Shown here piece by piece: positions 27,892 to 37,390 of a stretch of 64,000 bases of DNA (the first letter of the stretch is position 1; every line of letters starts with the position of its first letter). The notes beneath the pieces were generated by a model. The model did not search any database. It was not told where the DNA came from and worked only from the letters and a program-made list of their open reading frames with translations. The stretch is from Mesorhizobium amorphae CCNWGS0123. GTDB taxonomy: Bacteria > Pseudomonadota > Alphaproteobacteria > Rhizobiales > Rhizobiaceae. The stretch spans positions 4,958,001 to 5,022,000 of the forward strand of contig NZ_CP015318.1 of assembly GCF_001686985.1 (NCBI RefSeq), read 5' to 3'. Position numbers and translations under genes: made by a program.

Positions 27892-28830
27892 ATGAGCACG
27901 ACTGCCGCTAGCGAGAAGATCGGTTTCATCGGCCTTGGCCTGATGGGGCACGGCATCGCCAAGAACATCGTCGACAAGGGCTATGCGCTGACATTCCTTG
28001 GCCGCAAGAACCGCAAACCGGCGGAGGACCTGCTCGGCCGTGGTGCCAAGGAAGCGGCGACGTCGAGCGAAGTCGCCGCCGCATCCGACATCGTCTTCAT
28101 CTGCGTCACCGGCTCGCGCGAGGTCGAAGCCATCATCCGCGGTCCCGGTGGCCTCAAGGAGGGCCTGAAGAAAGGCTCCGTCGTCGTCGATTGCTCGACC
28201 TCGGATCCGGTCTCGACGATAGCGCTTGCCGCCGAACTCGAGGCGCTTGACGTCGACTATGTCGACGCGCCGCTCAGCCGCACGCCGAAGGAAGCCTGGG
28301 AAGGCACGCTCGACACCATGGTCGGAGCCTCCGACGCACTCTTCGCCCGGCTGAAGCCGGTGCTCGAGACCTGGGCCGGGCGCATCGTCCATATCGGCGG
28401 CACCGGCGACGGCCACCGCATGAAATTGCTCAACAATTTCATCTCGCTGGGCTACGCCGCGATCTACTCCGAAGCGCTCGCGTTGGCCGAGAAGGTCGGC
28501 ATCTCGCCGCCGCGCTTCGACAGCGTCATCCGCAACGGCCGCATGGATTGCGGCTTCTACCAGACCTTCATGCGCTGGACGCTGGAAGGCGACCGCGACG
28601 CGCATAAATTCTCCATCGCCAACGCCTTCAAGGACCTCACCTATCTCGAATCGATGGCGGGCGCCGCCGGCATCGCCAACCCGCTCGGCAACGCCACCAA
28701 GAATTCCTTCGCCGGCGCCTTCGCCGCCGGCCCGGCCGAACAATTCGTGCCGATGCTGGCGACGCATGTCGCCAAGGTCAACGGCATCGACCTGATGCCG
28801 AGCAAGGACGGCAAGAAGCAGACGATCTGA
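27892..28830 (+). CDS. NAD(P)-dependent beta-hydroxyacid dehydrogenase (3-hydroxyisobutyrate dehydrogenase family)
   Basis: A 312-residue oxidoreductase. The N-terminal Rossmann motif is GFIGLGLMGHGIAKN, DCSTSDP is the substrate-binding block, and the catalytic Lys is in GDGHRMKLLNN. The C-terminal helical domain is complete. Family members oxidise beta-hydroxyacids or reduce semialdehydes; next to FCD regulators and a sugar importer, a sugar-acid step (such as tartronate-semialdehyde-type chemistry) is plausible but unproven. Upstream in-frame codons do not fit the family, so ATG 27892 is used. Confidence 0.88.
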   Translation: MSTTAASEKIGFIGLGLMGHGIAKNIVDKGYALTFLGRKNRKPAEDLLGRGAKEAATSSEVAAASDIVFICVTGSREVEAIIRGPGGLKEGLKKGSVVVDCSTSDPVSTIALAAELEALDVDYVDAPLSRTPKEAWEGTLDTMVGASDALFARLKPVLETWAGRIVHIGGTGDGHRMKLLNNFISLGYAAIYSEALALAEKVGISPPRFDSVIRNGRMDCGFYQTFMRWTLEGDRDAHKFSIANAFKDLTYLESMAGAAGIANPLGNATKNSFAGAFAAGPAEQFVPMLATHVAKVNGIDLMPSKDGKKQTI

Positions 28831-28851
28831 GGCGCTCTCTCCTTGAGCACG

Positions 28852-29649
28852 TTAGCGCCGTGATCGCCCGATCACCTCGTCGGTGTTGGCGAGCAACCTG
28901 CGCACGGCGTTGCGGGCCGCGTCCGGCCGCTGCAGCCGGATGTTCTTCTCGATCGCCTCGTGCAGCTTCTGAGCCAGGCGCTGATCGCTGGTTTCGCGGG
29001 TGACGAAAACAAAGAGGTGGTCGAGCGCCGATTCGATGAGCACGCCGAGCGGCACCAGCAGATCGTTGCCGGAAGCACGCAGGATGGCGAGGTGGAAGCG
29101 CGTGTCGGCGCGCGTGCGCTCCTGCAAATTCGTAGCCTGCCCCATCTCCCGGCAGGCCTGGCTGATCTCCACCATCTGTTCTTCGCTGCGCCGCATGGCG
29201 GCGTAGGCGCTGGCTTCCGGTTCGATGATGTGGCGGAATTCCTGCACGGTGCGCAGGAACAATTCGCGGTCCGGCGCGGTCGCGTACCAGGCGAGCACGT
29301 CGCGGTCGAGCAGGTTCCAGCGCTCCTTCGGCTCGACCCAACTGCCGATCTTGGGGCGCGATGCCAGAAGGCTCTTCGCCATCAGCATCTTGATCGCCTC
29401 GCGCACTGCCGAACGGCTGACGTTGAAGGTTTCCGACCATTTCGCTTCGTTCGGCAGAATTGTACCCGGCGGATAGTCGCCACGCACGATCCGAAGGCCG
29501 ATCTCGCTCGCCAGCGAGGCATGTACGCTCGATCCCGGGTTCCATGCCACATCCGGCCGTCGAACGGCGACAGCGGGGGGGCTGGCTGGAGGAGAGCCGG
29601 CTGGCACCCCTGCCCTGGCGGATCGCTTTCTTGACTTGTCGTCCGGCAT
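28852..29649 (-). CDS. FCD (FadR-type) GntR family regulator, copy 2
   Basis: A 265-residue near-twin of the regulator at 25998-26774. From GSSVHASLASEIGLRIV onward only scattered positions differ, while the first 40 residues are unrelated. The winged helix (SRSAVREAIKMLMAKSLL) and FCD domain (DTRFHLAILRASGN) are intact. It is convergent with the dehydrogenase at 27892. The next leftward gene upstream is the importer's binding protein. A tandem duplication bracketing the two dehydrogenases is the simplest origin. Confidence 0.92.
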   Translation of the reverse strand: MPDDKSRKRSARAGVPAGSPPASPPAVAVRRPDVAWNPGSSVHASLASEIGLRIVRGDYPPGTILPNEAKWSETFNVSRSAVREAIKMLMAKSLLASRPKIGSWVEPKERWNLLDRDVLAWYATAPDRELFLRTVQEFRHIIEPEASAYAAMRRSEEQMVEISQACREMGQATNLQERTRADTRFHLAILRASGNDLLVPLGVLIESALDHLFVFVTRETSDQRLAQKLHEAIEKNIRLQRPDAARNAVRRLLANTDEVIGRSRR

Positions 29650-29804
29650 CGGCGTTCCGGCATCGGCAGTCTGTCGTTGGGAAAACTGTCCGGAATTGTC
29701 CGCGCCCGCGGAGATAGGCCGAAAAGCGAGAAGTATGGGCGCGTCAAAGCCGGAGCACGCTGCCCCGACAATGCTGCCTTGTCCTTGTTCTGAAGGAAAG
29801 TGAC

Positions 29805-29828
29805 GGGGCGCCCTTCGAAGGGCGCCCC
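29805..29828 (-). terminator. Strong hairpin after sugar-binding protein gene
   Basis: A perfect palindrome GGGGCGCCC-TTCGAA-GGGCGCCCC, 12 bases past the minus-strand binding-protein stop. It should fold tightly; the U-tract is poor. The remainder of 29650-29839 shows no gene. Confidence 0.65.
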
Positions 29829-29839
29829 GAGATCGAGGC

Positions 29840-30829
29840 CTACTTCTGGATGCAGGTGTCGACCGTGTCCTTGGTGCATTCGTCGAGGCCGGTGAAGACC
29901 GGATCGTCGACCTTCTTGCCCTCGATCAGGTCGATCATCACCGATGGCGCCTTGTAGCCCATCTCGAACGGCCGCTGGCCGACCAGTGCGGTGACGAGGC
30001 CCTCACGAGCGATCGCCACTTCGTCACCGATCGTATCGGCGGCGCCGATGACGAAGGCGTTGCTGGCGATCTTGTCGGCCATCGGCTTGAACAGATCGCG
30101 GTAGGGTTGCGGTGCACCGAACAGCGGCCATCCGCCCATAATACCGAAAGCGTCGAGGTCGGGGTTGGCGGCGAGGATGTCGGTCATCGCCTGCACGCCC
30201 TTGGCGCCGTCGTCATTGGTGAACACCGGGCAGCCGGCGACTTCCGTCCAGCCACCTTCGCCGGCGAGCGCCGCGAGGCCTTCCTTGCCCGAAAGCGCGT
30301 CGCGCATACCCTGCGCACGGCGCAGGATGTTGTCGGCAGCCGGATTGCCCTCGATGGTGCAGATCTTGCCGCCGTTCGGCTTGCCCTTCTTGATGTACTC
30401 ACCGATCTTGAAACCCATCAGGTAGTTGTCGGTACCGAGGTAGGTCTTGCGCAGGCCGGCATCTTCCTTGGCCAGGTCGGCGTCGATTGTCATGATCGGG
30501 ATCGACGGATTGGCGCTCTTGATCGTCTGCGCGATCAGCGGCGCGTTGGACGGCGAAATCGCCATTGCCACCGTGTCGGGCTTGCTCAGCATATCCTGGA
30601 CGATCTGCGCTTCGCCGGCCTCGTCGGAGGTCGAAGCCGGACCGGTGTAGAAGCACTCATACTCCGAGCTGGCGTTTTCCTTGTTCCATTTCTGGCAACC
30701 TTGATTGATGGCCTCGAAGAACGGATTGTCGAGACCTTTCACGACGATGACGAGCTGTTTCTTGGCCAAAGCCGGCCCGGCGCCCAACGCCATGACGGCG
30801 ACAGCGGCGAGCAAAAGTGATTTCCTCAT
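29840..30829 (-). CDS. Sugar ABC transporter substrate-binding protein (fructose/ribose class)
   Basis: A 329-residue type I periplasmic protein with signal peptide MRKSLLLAAVAVMALGAGPALA. VVKGLDNPFFEAINQGCQKW and SPSNAPLIAQTIKSANPSIPIMTID are typical of sugar binders. Overall style resembles rhizobial FrcB-class proteins. ATG 30829 follows GGGAGGACTGAC. It is divergent from its presumed ATPase and permease genes across a 451-base control region. Ligand unknown; the flanking dehydrogenases suggest a sugar acid or modified hexose. Confidence 0.92.
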   Translation of the reverse strand: MRKSLLLAAVAVMALGAGPALAKKQLVIVVKGLDNPFFEAINQGCQKWNKENASSEYECFYTGPASTSDEAGEAQIVQDMLSKPDTVAMAISPSNAPLIAQTIKSANPSIPIMTIDADLAKEDAGLRKTYLGTDNYLMGFKIGEYIKKGKPNGGKICTIEGNPAADNILRRAQGMRDALSGKEGLAALAGEGGWTEVAGCPVFTNDDGAKGVQAMTDILAANPDLDAFGIMGGWPLFGAPQPYRDLFKPMADKIASNAFVIGAADTIGDEVAIAREGLVTALVGQRPFEMGYKAPSVMIDLIEGKKVDDPVFTGLDECTKDTVDTCIQK

Positions 30830-31106
30830 GTCAGTCCTCCCTTGAAACAGACGGGCACGGCGTGCCCGCCACACAGATCAACCCGGACCGAGCGATGACA
30901 GAGGGTCGTTTCACGAGCACTCTTGCCGCAAGGCCAGGTCGATAAGCATTTCCAGATACGGTCCTGGACGGCGCCCCCAAAGGGGCATTGCCGAATCCAG
31001 GGACCCCATAACCTCCACTGATCCCATCCGGCGGACCGGCCGATGGATCGGCATAATCTCCTCCGACGCTTAGCTAATATCGGCGTGCCGCCAACGTCAA
31101 TTGCTA

Positions 31107-31119
31107 TTTGTCCTACAAA
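31107..31119. promoter_or_regulatory. FCD-type operator TTTGT-CCT-ACAAA
   Basis: A perfect inverted repeat with a 3-base spacer, matching the TNGTNNNACNA pattern. It shares its core with the site at 27805-27819, which links the importer to the same regulators. Confidence 0.65.
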
Positions 31120-31148
31120 ACGGATTTTTGGAAAAAGATGCGTTCAAT

Positions 31149-31159
31149 TCGTCCGACAA
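31149..31159. promoter_or_regulatory. Second FCD-type operator TCGT-CCG-ACAA
   Basis: It matches TNGTNNNACNA and lies 5 bases before a -35-like TTGACG. It is about 41 bases from the site at 31107, roughly four helical turns. Confidence 0.5.
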
Positions 31160-31280
31160 ATGATTGACGCTTGCATGAGCATTCGCGTAAATGCGTGAAA
31201 TCGCCCTTCCCGGGAGGAGCTGGGAGAGCGAGGCCGCGGGGACAACCGCAGGCCAGGAAACATGGGAGGCATGAAGGCTG

Positions 31281-32024
<744 letters not shown>

Positions 32025-32100
32025 AATTGATGCGTCCGGAATTTCGCAACCGCGAATGCGCCGGGTTGGCGCGGTCCGCAGCCGCCAGGAAAGGTCGATA

Positions 32101-33099
32101 ATGGCAGTCACCCTTGATCAGACGATCGCGCAGAAACAGCACACCTTGCTGTCACGGATATTTGCCAGCCAGACCTTCTGGGTGGTGATCGCCGTCATCC
32201 TCGCCTGTCTGTTCCTGTCATTTGCCACCGATGCCTTCGCCACGCAGAAGAACCTTTACAACATCACCCGCAACATCACCTTCGTTGCCATCATCGCACT
32301 CGGCATGACCTTCGTCATCATCACCGGCGGCATCGACCTGTCGGTCGGCTCGGTGCTTTGCTTGTGTTCTATGGTCCTCGCGGTCACCATGCATGCCGGC
32401 TACAGCATCGAGGTCGGCATCGCCGTCTCGATCGCGACGGCGCTCATCATCGGCGCCTTCAACGGCATATTGATCGCCTATCTCGGCTTTCCGCCCTTTG
32501 TGGTGACGCTCGGCATGCTGTCGATCGCGCGCAGCCTGGCCATGGTCGCCTCCAACAACACGGTCGTCTTCCAGTTCGGACCGGACCACGACAAGCTTCT
32601 GGCACTCGGCGGTGGCGCCTGGGTGTTCGGCATCGCCAACCCGGTGCTCTACATGATCCTGCTGGCGCTGATCACCGGCTTCATTCTGCGCTGGACCAAG
32701 TTCGGACGCCACATCTTCGCCATCGGCGGCAATGAGCACGCGGCGACGCTCACCGGTGTTCCTGTCAAGCAGATCAAAGTCGCGGTCTACATGATCTCGG
32801 CGCTGGCGGCCGGCATCGCCGGCATCATCCAGACCGGCTGGCTGGGCGCCGTCACCACCAATCTCGGCACAGGCATGGAGCTGCAGGTCATCGCCGCCAC
32901 CGTCATTGGCGGCGCCAATCTTGCCGGCGGCGTCGGCACCGCCTTCGGCGCCATTGTCGGCGCGGCGCTGATCGAGGTCATCCGCAACAGCCTCGGCCTG
33001 CTCGGCATCAACGCCTTCTGGCAAGGCGTGTTCATCGGCGGCGCCATCCTGCTGGCGGTCCTGTTCGACCGCATCCGCAACTTCAGGCGCAACGACTAG
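32101..33099 (+). CDS. Sugar ABC transporter permease (FrcC/RbsC-like)
   Basis: A 332-residue membrane protein with about ten hydrophobic helices. The CUT2 family block FVIITGGIDLSVGSVLCL and the loop AIGGNEHAATLTGVPVKQIK are clear. ATG 32101 follows AGGAAAGG; 15 extra upstream residues are arginine-rich and unlikely. It probably acts as a homodimer because only one permease gene is present. It completes the importer with the genes at 29840 and 31281. Confidence 0.93.
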   Translation: MAVTLDQTIAQKQHTLLSRIFASQTFWVVIAVILACLFLSFATDAFATQKNLYNITRNITFVAIIALGMTFVIITGGIDLSVGSVLCLCSMVLAVTMHAGYSIEVGIAVSIATALIIGAFNGILIAYLGFPPFVVTLGMLSIARSLAMVASNNTVVFQFGPDHDKLLALGGGAWVFGIANPVLYMILLALITGFILRWTKFGRHIFAIGGNEHAATLTGVPVKQIKVAVYMISALAAGIAGIIQTGWLGAVTTNLGTGMELQVIAATVIGGANLAGGVGTAFGAIVGAALIEVIRNSLGLLGINAFWQGVFIGGAILLAVLFDRIRNFRRND

Positions 33100-33273
33100 C
33101 TCTCGACCGGGGCCGTTGTACCATCCGGCTCCTATCGCTCAGTCTGAAAATCGGCCGGCCCAAGGCATGGCGCGCCCAGGTCTCGTGCCTACGCCTTGAC
33201 GCGGGCACGACCCCCGCCGCACTATCCACTCAGCAGACGAAGGGAGGCCAGTCGCCTGCGGGAGGATATACCC

Positions 33274-34101
33274 ATGACGGAAGCGATCAGGCTCTATTGG
33301 GGCCGGTTCGGACATGTTTCTGTCCTGAATGTCGCCAATGACTTCGTCACCCATGCCCATGTCGAGGCGCATCTGATCATCTGGCTGGAAGGCACGGCCG
33401 GCGAGATGACCATCGGCCGCGAGACGGTGCGGCTCGGCCCCACCACCGCCGCCGGCATCAACTCCTTCCAGCCGCACAGCCATGCTCTGTCCCATGACGG
33501 CAGGCCGGGTCTGTTCCTTGCCTTCTACATCGATCCCGACTGGGCGCGCCGGCGCCGCGACCTGCCCTCGTCCGCGCCGCTGTTCGCACAGGCGGCGATC
33601 ACGCTGGAGCCCTGGCTGCACCAGGCGGCGGCCAGCCTGCTCGATCACCTCAGCGACAATGAGAGCATCGACGACGTCGCCAATTACGAGATCGAGCGCT
33701 TCATCGACAGCGTGCTCGACGCCGCCGACGCCTCGGCCCCGCAAGTGTCGCGCGGACGCGTCAACACCATGCAGGATTTCCGCGTCCGCAAGGCGATCCA
33801 GCTGATGAAGGCCAATGTCTGCGAGCGCATCTGTTTCGACGACGTGGCGCGCAGCGTCGGCTTGTCACGGCCGCATTTCTTCGCCCTGTTCAAGGAACAC
33901 ACCAATCTGACGCCCAATGTCTACTGGAACACGCTGCGCATGGAGGAAGCGGTGCGGCAGTTGCAGTGGTCGGAGGCGCCGCTGATCTCGGTCGCCTGCA
34001 ATCTCGGCTTCACCACCCAGGGCAATTTCTCGCGCTTCTTCCGCGACCATGTCGGCGTCCCGCCGACGCTCTACCGCGAGGCCGCGCGCGCTGCCGCCTG
34101 A
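33274..34101 (+). CDS. AraC family transcriptional regulator
   Basis: A 275-residue regulator with an N-terminal cupin-like sensing domain (about 1-130) and a C-terminal AraC domain: CFDDVARSVGLSRPHFFALF and SVACNLGFTTQGNFSRFFRDH. ATG 33274 follows GGGAGGATATACCC. It sits just before the molybdenum-hydroxylase operon, same strand, but a strong terminator overlapping its stop separates them. It is the likely activator of that operon. The upstream gap 33100-33273 holds a possible promoter (TTGACG at 33196-33201). Confidence 0.88.
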   Translation: MTEAIRLYWGRFGHVSVLNVANDFVTHAHVEAHLIIWLEGTAGEMTIGRETVRLGPTTAAGINSFQPHSHALSHDGRPGLFLAFYIDPDWARRRRDLPSSAPLFAQAAITLEPWLHQAAASLLDHLSDNESIDDVANYEIERFIDSVLDAADASAPQVSRGRVNTMQDFRVRKAIQLMKANVCERICFDDVARSVGLSRPHFFALFKEHTNLTPNVYWNTLRMEEAVRQLQWSEAPLISVACNLGFTTQGNFSRFFRDHVGVPPTLYREAARAAA

Positions 34102-34118
34102 AGCAGGCGGCCCTTTTT
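34093..34118 (+). terminator. Rho-independent terminator overlapping the araC-type gene stop
   Basis: GCCGCCTG-AAG-CAGGCGGC followed by CCTTTTT. A perfect 8-base GC stem with a T-run; the stop codon (34099-34101) lies within the stem. One of the clearest terminators in the window. Confidence 0.85.
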
Positions 34119-34126
34119 CAGACTAT

Positions 34127-34141
34127 TTGATACGCGATCAA
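34127..34141. promoter_or_regulatory. Inverted repeat TTGAT-ACGCG-ATCAA before the Mo-hydroxylase operon
   Basis: A perfect 5-5-5 palindrome, with a further TTGAT at 34148-34152. It lies in the 95 bases between the terminator and the first gene of the operon, so it is a candidate site for the AraC-type regulator or part of the promoter. Confidence 0.4.
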
Positions 34142-34213
34142 GACGCATTGATAAGCGCTGCCGGCCGCACCGCCCTACCCTTGATGCAGATGTCTTCGCA
34201 AGGGAACGAGCTT

Positions 34214-34657
34214 ATGGCGAAAGTCAACATATCCAGCGTCATCGACGCGCCGGTCGAAAAGGTCTGGGCGTTGATACGCGACTTCAACGGCCTGCCGAGC
34301 TGGCATCCGCGTATGGTCGAGAGCCATATCGAGGACGGCAAGGACGCAAGCACGATCGGCTGCGTGCGCAACTTCGAGCTCGTCAGCGGCGCTCGCATCC
34401 GTGAAAAGCTCCTCGATTTTTCCGACCAGAATTTCCTCGTCAGCTACTCCATCCTCGAAACGCCGCAGCCGATCACCAACCACAAGGCGACGCTGCAGCT
34501 GCGGCGCATCACCGACGGCGACCGCACCTATGCCGAATGGAGCGCGAGCTTCGACGCGGCACCCGAGGAGGCCGACAAGCTGGCCGAAGGCATGGGCGCC
34601 AATGTCTTCCAGGGCGGCTTCAACGCCTTGAAGACCCACTTCGCCGGCCAAGGCTGA
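34214..34657 (+). CDS. SRPBCC family protein (CoxG-like)
   Basis: A 147-residue single-domain START/SRPBCC protein: VIDAPVEKVWALIRDFNGLPSWHP at the N-terminus and a helix-grip C-terminus. CoxG-type members accompany molybdenum hydroxylases and are thought to aid assembly or membrane attachment, but this copy lacks a hydrophobic tail. ATG 34214 follows AGGGAACGAG. First gene of the operon; the FAD subunit follows after 17 bases. Confidence 0.82.
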   Translation: MAKVNISSVIDAPVEKVWALIRDFNGLPSWHPRMVESHIEDGKDASTIGCVRNFELVSGARIREKLLDFSDQNFLVSYSILETPQPITNHKATLQLRRITDGDRTYAEWSASFDAAPEEADKLAEGMGANVFQGGFNALKTHFAGQG

Positions 34658-34674
34658 AAACCCAGGAGCGCGCC

Positions 34675-35469
34675 ATGACGCTTGCGCTGCAGACCTTTTC
34701 GACGGTGAAAGACGCCAATGCCGCGCTGCAGGCCGCCGGCACGCGCTATCTCGGCGGCGGCACGCTGGTCGTGCGCGCCGCCAACGAAGGCGATATTTCT
34801 GTCTCCAGCCTGGTGCGCGTTACCGAGACCTCCCTGCAGGCGATCGCCGTTTCCGGCGGCGAGGCTCGGCTCGGCGCCTCCGTCACCATGGCGGCGATCG
34901 CCCGTCATCCCGAGCTTGCCGCGCTCGCACCGGCCGCGCGTGCCGTCGGCGGGCCGGCGATCCGCAACATGGCGACCGTCGGCGGCAATCTGTTCGCGCC
35001 GGCGCCCTATGGCGACTTCACCGTCGCGCTGCTTGCGCTGGATGCCATTATTGTCACCGAGGACAGCGAGGTGCCGATCCAGACCTTTTTGGCCGGGCGC
35101 GACGCCAGCCGCGCCATCGTCACCGGAATCACCTTCGTTTTGCCCCGCGCGGAGAGCTTCCGCTTTCTCAAAGTGTCGCGGGTCAAGCCGAAAGGGGTTT
35201 CGGTGCTGAGCATCGCCACGCACCTGCAGCGGGCGGCCGACGGCACGGTGACGTCCGCGCGGATCGCCCTTGGCTGCATGGCCGACCGGCCGATGCGCGC
35301 CAGGGCGACCGAGAAGGCGCTGCTCGGCTGCAAATTGACCGCTGAGGAGATCGCGCCGGCGCTCGCCGCCGCCGGTGAAGGCACGTCGCCGATCACCGAT
35401 CCGGTCGCCAGCGCCTGGTATCGCAACGAAGTTCTGCCGGTCCATCTTGGCCGGCTGCTGCTCGCATAA
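34675..35469 (+). CDS. Molybdenum hydroxylase FAD-binding (medium) subunit
   Basis: A 264-residue CoxM/XdhB-family protein. FAD contacts are seen in YLGGGTLVVR (near 29) and RNMATVGGNLFAPAPYGD (near 97). The C-terminal CO-dehydrogenase flavoprotein domain runs from about 165. It passes electrons from the Fe-S subunit to an acceptor. ATG 34675 follows CCAGGAG. The gene order M-S-L matches CODH-like operons. Confidence 0.93.
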   Translation: MTLALQTFSTVKDANAALQAAGTRYLGGGTLVVRAANEGDISVSSLVRVTETSLQAIAVSGGEARLGASVTMAAIARHPELAALAPAARAVGGPAIRNMATVGGNLFAPAPYGDFTVALLALDAIIVTEDSEVPIQTFLAGRDASRAIVTGITFVLPRAESFRFLKVSRVKPKGVSVLSIATHLQRAADGTVTSARIALGCMADRPMRARATEKALLGCKLTAEEIAPALAAAGEGTSPITDPVASAWYRNEVLPVHLGRLLLA

Positions 35470-35528
35470 CATCGGCCGGGGGGCGCGCGCCTGTCCGATG
35501 CTTCGGGCAGGCGCGCTGGGAGGAAAAA

Positions 35529-36011
35529 ATGGCAAAGGTTCCGGTTCAGTTCACGCTCAACGGCGCGGAAAAGGCCGAATTCGTCGACAGCGGCACGACG
35601 CTGCTGCACGCGCTACGCGACAAGATCGGCGACACCTCGCCGAAAGGCGGCTGCCATCAAGGCACCTGCGGCGCTTGCTCGGTCATCATCGACGGTGAGC
35701 TCCGGCTCTCCTGCCTGACCCTGGCCGAAACCTGCAACGGCGCCGAAATCAGGACAACGTCGGGCCTCGCCGAAGCCGGCGTCCTGCATCCGCTGCAGCG
35801 CGCCTTCCTCGATGCCTTTGCCACGCAATGCGGCTTCTGCACGCCGGGCATGATCATGGCCGCCAAGGTGCTGCTCGACCACACGCCCAACCCCAGCCGC
35901 GAAGAGGTGGTCGAGGCGCTGTCCAGCAACATCTGCCGCTGCACCGGCTACGAGCCGATCATCCAGGCGGTGCTGCGTGCGGCCCGCGCCAATTCGCAGA
36001 ACGCGGCCTGA
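35529..36011 (+). CDS. Molybdenum hydroxylase 2Fe-2S (small) subunit
   Basis: A 160-residue protein with two 2Fe-2S sites. The plant-ferredoxin-type N-terminal cluster is bound by C42, C47, C50 and C62, the helical-domain cluster by C101, C104, C136 and C138. All eight ligands are present. It relays electrons from the molybdenum centre to FAD. The start follows GGGAGGAAAAA. It lies 59 bases after the FAD subunit and 10 before the large subunit. Confidence 0.95.
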   Translation: MAKVPVQFTLNGAEKAEFVDSGTTLLHALRDKIGDTSPKGGCHQGTCGACSVIIDGELRLSCLTLAETCNGAEIRTTSGLAEAGVLHPLQRAFLDAFATQCGFCTPGMIMAAKVLLDHTPNPSREEVVEALSSNICRCTGYEPIIQAVLRAARANSQNAA

Positions 36012-36021
36012 GGGAAGCAAA

Positions 36022-37389
36022 ATGGAACTGCGCAAGAACTATTTCGCCGATGTCCGCAAGGACGGCCTCAACGAGATCGGCCAGCCGAGGCCGCGCCTGG
36101 ATTCGCCCGGCCATGTCACCGGCAAGACCGCCTATTTCGCCGACCGCAATTTTCCGGACATGCTGCACCTGAAGATGGTCCGCAGCCCGCACCATCACGC
36201 CCGTATCCGCTCCATCGACACATCGGCAGCGGAGAAACATCCGGGCGTGGTGAAAATCCTCACCGCCAAGGACGTGCCGCACAATGTCTACACCATCCTG
36301 ATCCTGATCCAGATCGGCCCCGAGGACGAAACCGTGCTCGCCGACGGCAAGGTGCGCTGGAAGGGCGAGGCGGTGGTCGCGGTACTGGCCGAGACCGAAC
36401 GCGCGGCGCAAGAGGCGGCCGCCAAGGTCAAGGTCGACTACGAGGTGCTGCCGGCCGTCTTCGACATGGAGGAAGCGCTGAAACCCGGCGCACCTCTGGT
36501 CAACGAATATCACGGCCAGAACCACTATCTCTATGACAGCGGCGAATGCCGCAAGGTGCGCTTCGGCGATGTCGAGGCCGGCTTCGCCGGCGCCGATCAC
36601 ATCCTCGAACAGAGCTACCAGTCCTCGCCGATCGAGCACGCACCGACCGAGACCACGGGCTGCGTCGTGGCGCCCGAAGGCAATGACCGCTTCACCTGCT
36701 ACACCAACACCCAGGCAATGTTCTTCACCCTCGACAACACTTCGATCATCCTGCAGATGCCGGGCAGCAAATTGCATTTCGTCGGCGGCACCGTCGGCGG
36801 CGGTTTCGGTGGCAAGGTCGACGTCATCGTGGAGCCGATCGCCATCCTCGGTGCCAAACTAACCGGACGCCCGGTCTGTTTCATCTACAGCCGTGAGGAG
36901 GAGATGCAAATATCGTCACCCCGCGCCGCCGAAAAGGTCGTCATCAAGGACGGCGTCATGAAGGACGGCCGCATCGTAGCGCGCAAGGTCACCGGCTACA
37001 CCGATGCCGGCGCCTATTCGCGCCATTCGCCCTATGGCGCGCAGAAAGGTGCGGCGCACTATCCCGGCCCCTATACGATCCCCAATGTCTGGATCGACAC
37101 CTATTGCGTCTACACCAACCGCACGCCCTCCTCGGCCATGCGCGGCTTCGGCGTCACCATCGGCGACTTCGCGCTGGAGGTGCAGATGGACAAGCTGGCG
37201 CGGCTGATCGGCATGGACCCGCTCGAATTCCGCTTCGTCAACGCCTATCGCGACGGCGACATGAAGGCACATCGGCAACCTACGGAAGGGGCAGCACTTA
37301 TCGAGTGCATGCAGGAAGCCTCGCGCGCCGCCAACTGGCCGGTGGCGGAAGAATTCATGGCTATGTCCTCCTATACGAAGGGAGCTTGA
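36022..37389 (+). CDS. Molybdenum hydroxylase large subunit, N-terminal half (separate gene)
   Basis: A 455-residue protein covering the aldehyde-oxidase a/b hammerhead domain (about 35-155) and the first molybdopterin-binding domain (VGGTVGGGFGGK near 255; SSAMRGFG near 375). The AYRCSFR loop diagnostic of CO dehydrogenase is absent, so it is not a CODH; nicotinate- or purine-type hydroxylases are closer. It stops where one-piece homologues continue into the second domain. The next gene starts one base after its stop, with the Shine-Dalgarno inside this gene's last codons. Confidence 0.9.
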   Translation: MELRKNYFADVRKDGLNEIGQPRPRLDSPGHVTGKTAYFADRNFPDMLHLKMVRSPHHHARIRSIDTSAAEKHPGVVKILTAKDVPHNVYTILILIQIGPEDETVLADGKVRWKGEAVVAVLAETERAAQEAAAKVKVDYEVLPAVFDMEEALKPGAPLVNEYHGQNHYLYDSGECRKVRFGDVEAGFAGADHILEQSYQSSPIEHAPTETTGCVVAPEGNDRFTCYTNTQAMFFTLDNTSIILQMPGSKLHFVGGTVGGGFGGKVDVIVEPIAILGAKLTGRPVCFIYSREEEMQISSPRAAEKVVIKDGVMKDGRIVARKVTGYTDAGAYSRHSPYGAQKGAAHYPGPYTIPNVWIDTYCVYTNRTPSSAMRGFGVTIGDFALEVQMDKLARLIGMDPLEFRFVNAYRDGDMKAHRQPTEGAALIECMQEASRAANWPVAEEFMAMSSYTKGA

Positions 37390-37390
37390 G

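Larger units (their letters stand above)
30830..31280. other. 451-base divergent control region of the sugar ABC importer
   Basis: No gene is seen. It contains two FCD-type operators (31107-31119 and 31149-31159) and a possible rightward promoter with TTGACG at 31164-31169 and a TAAAT-containing -10 near 31187-31192. About 300 bases left of these hold nothing recognised. Confidence 0.7.
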
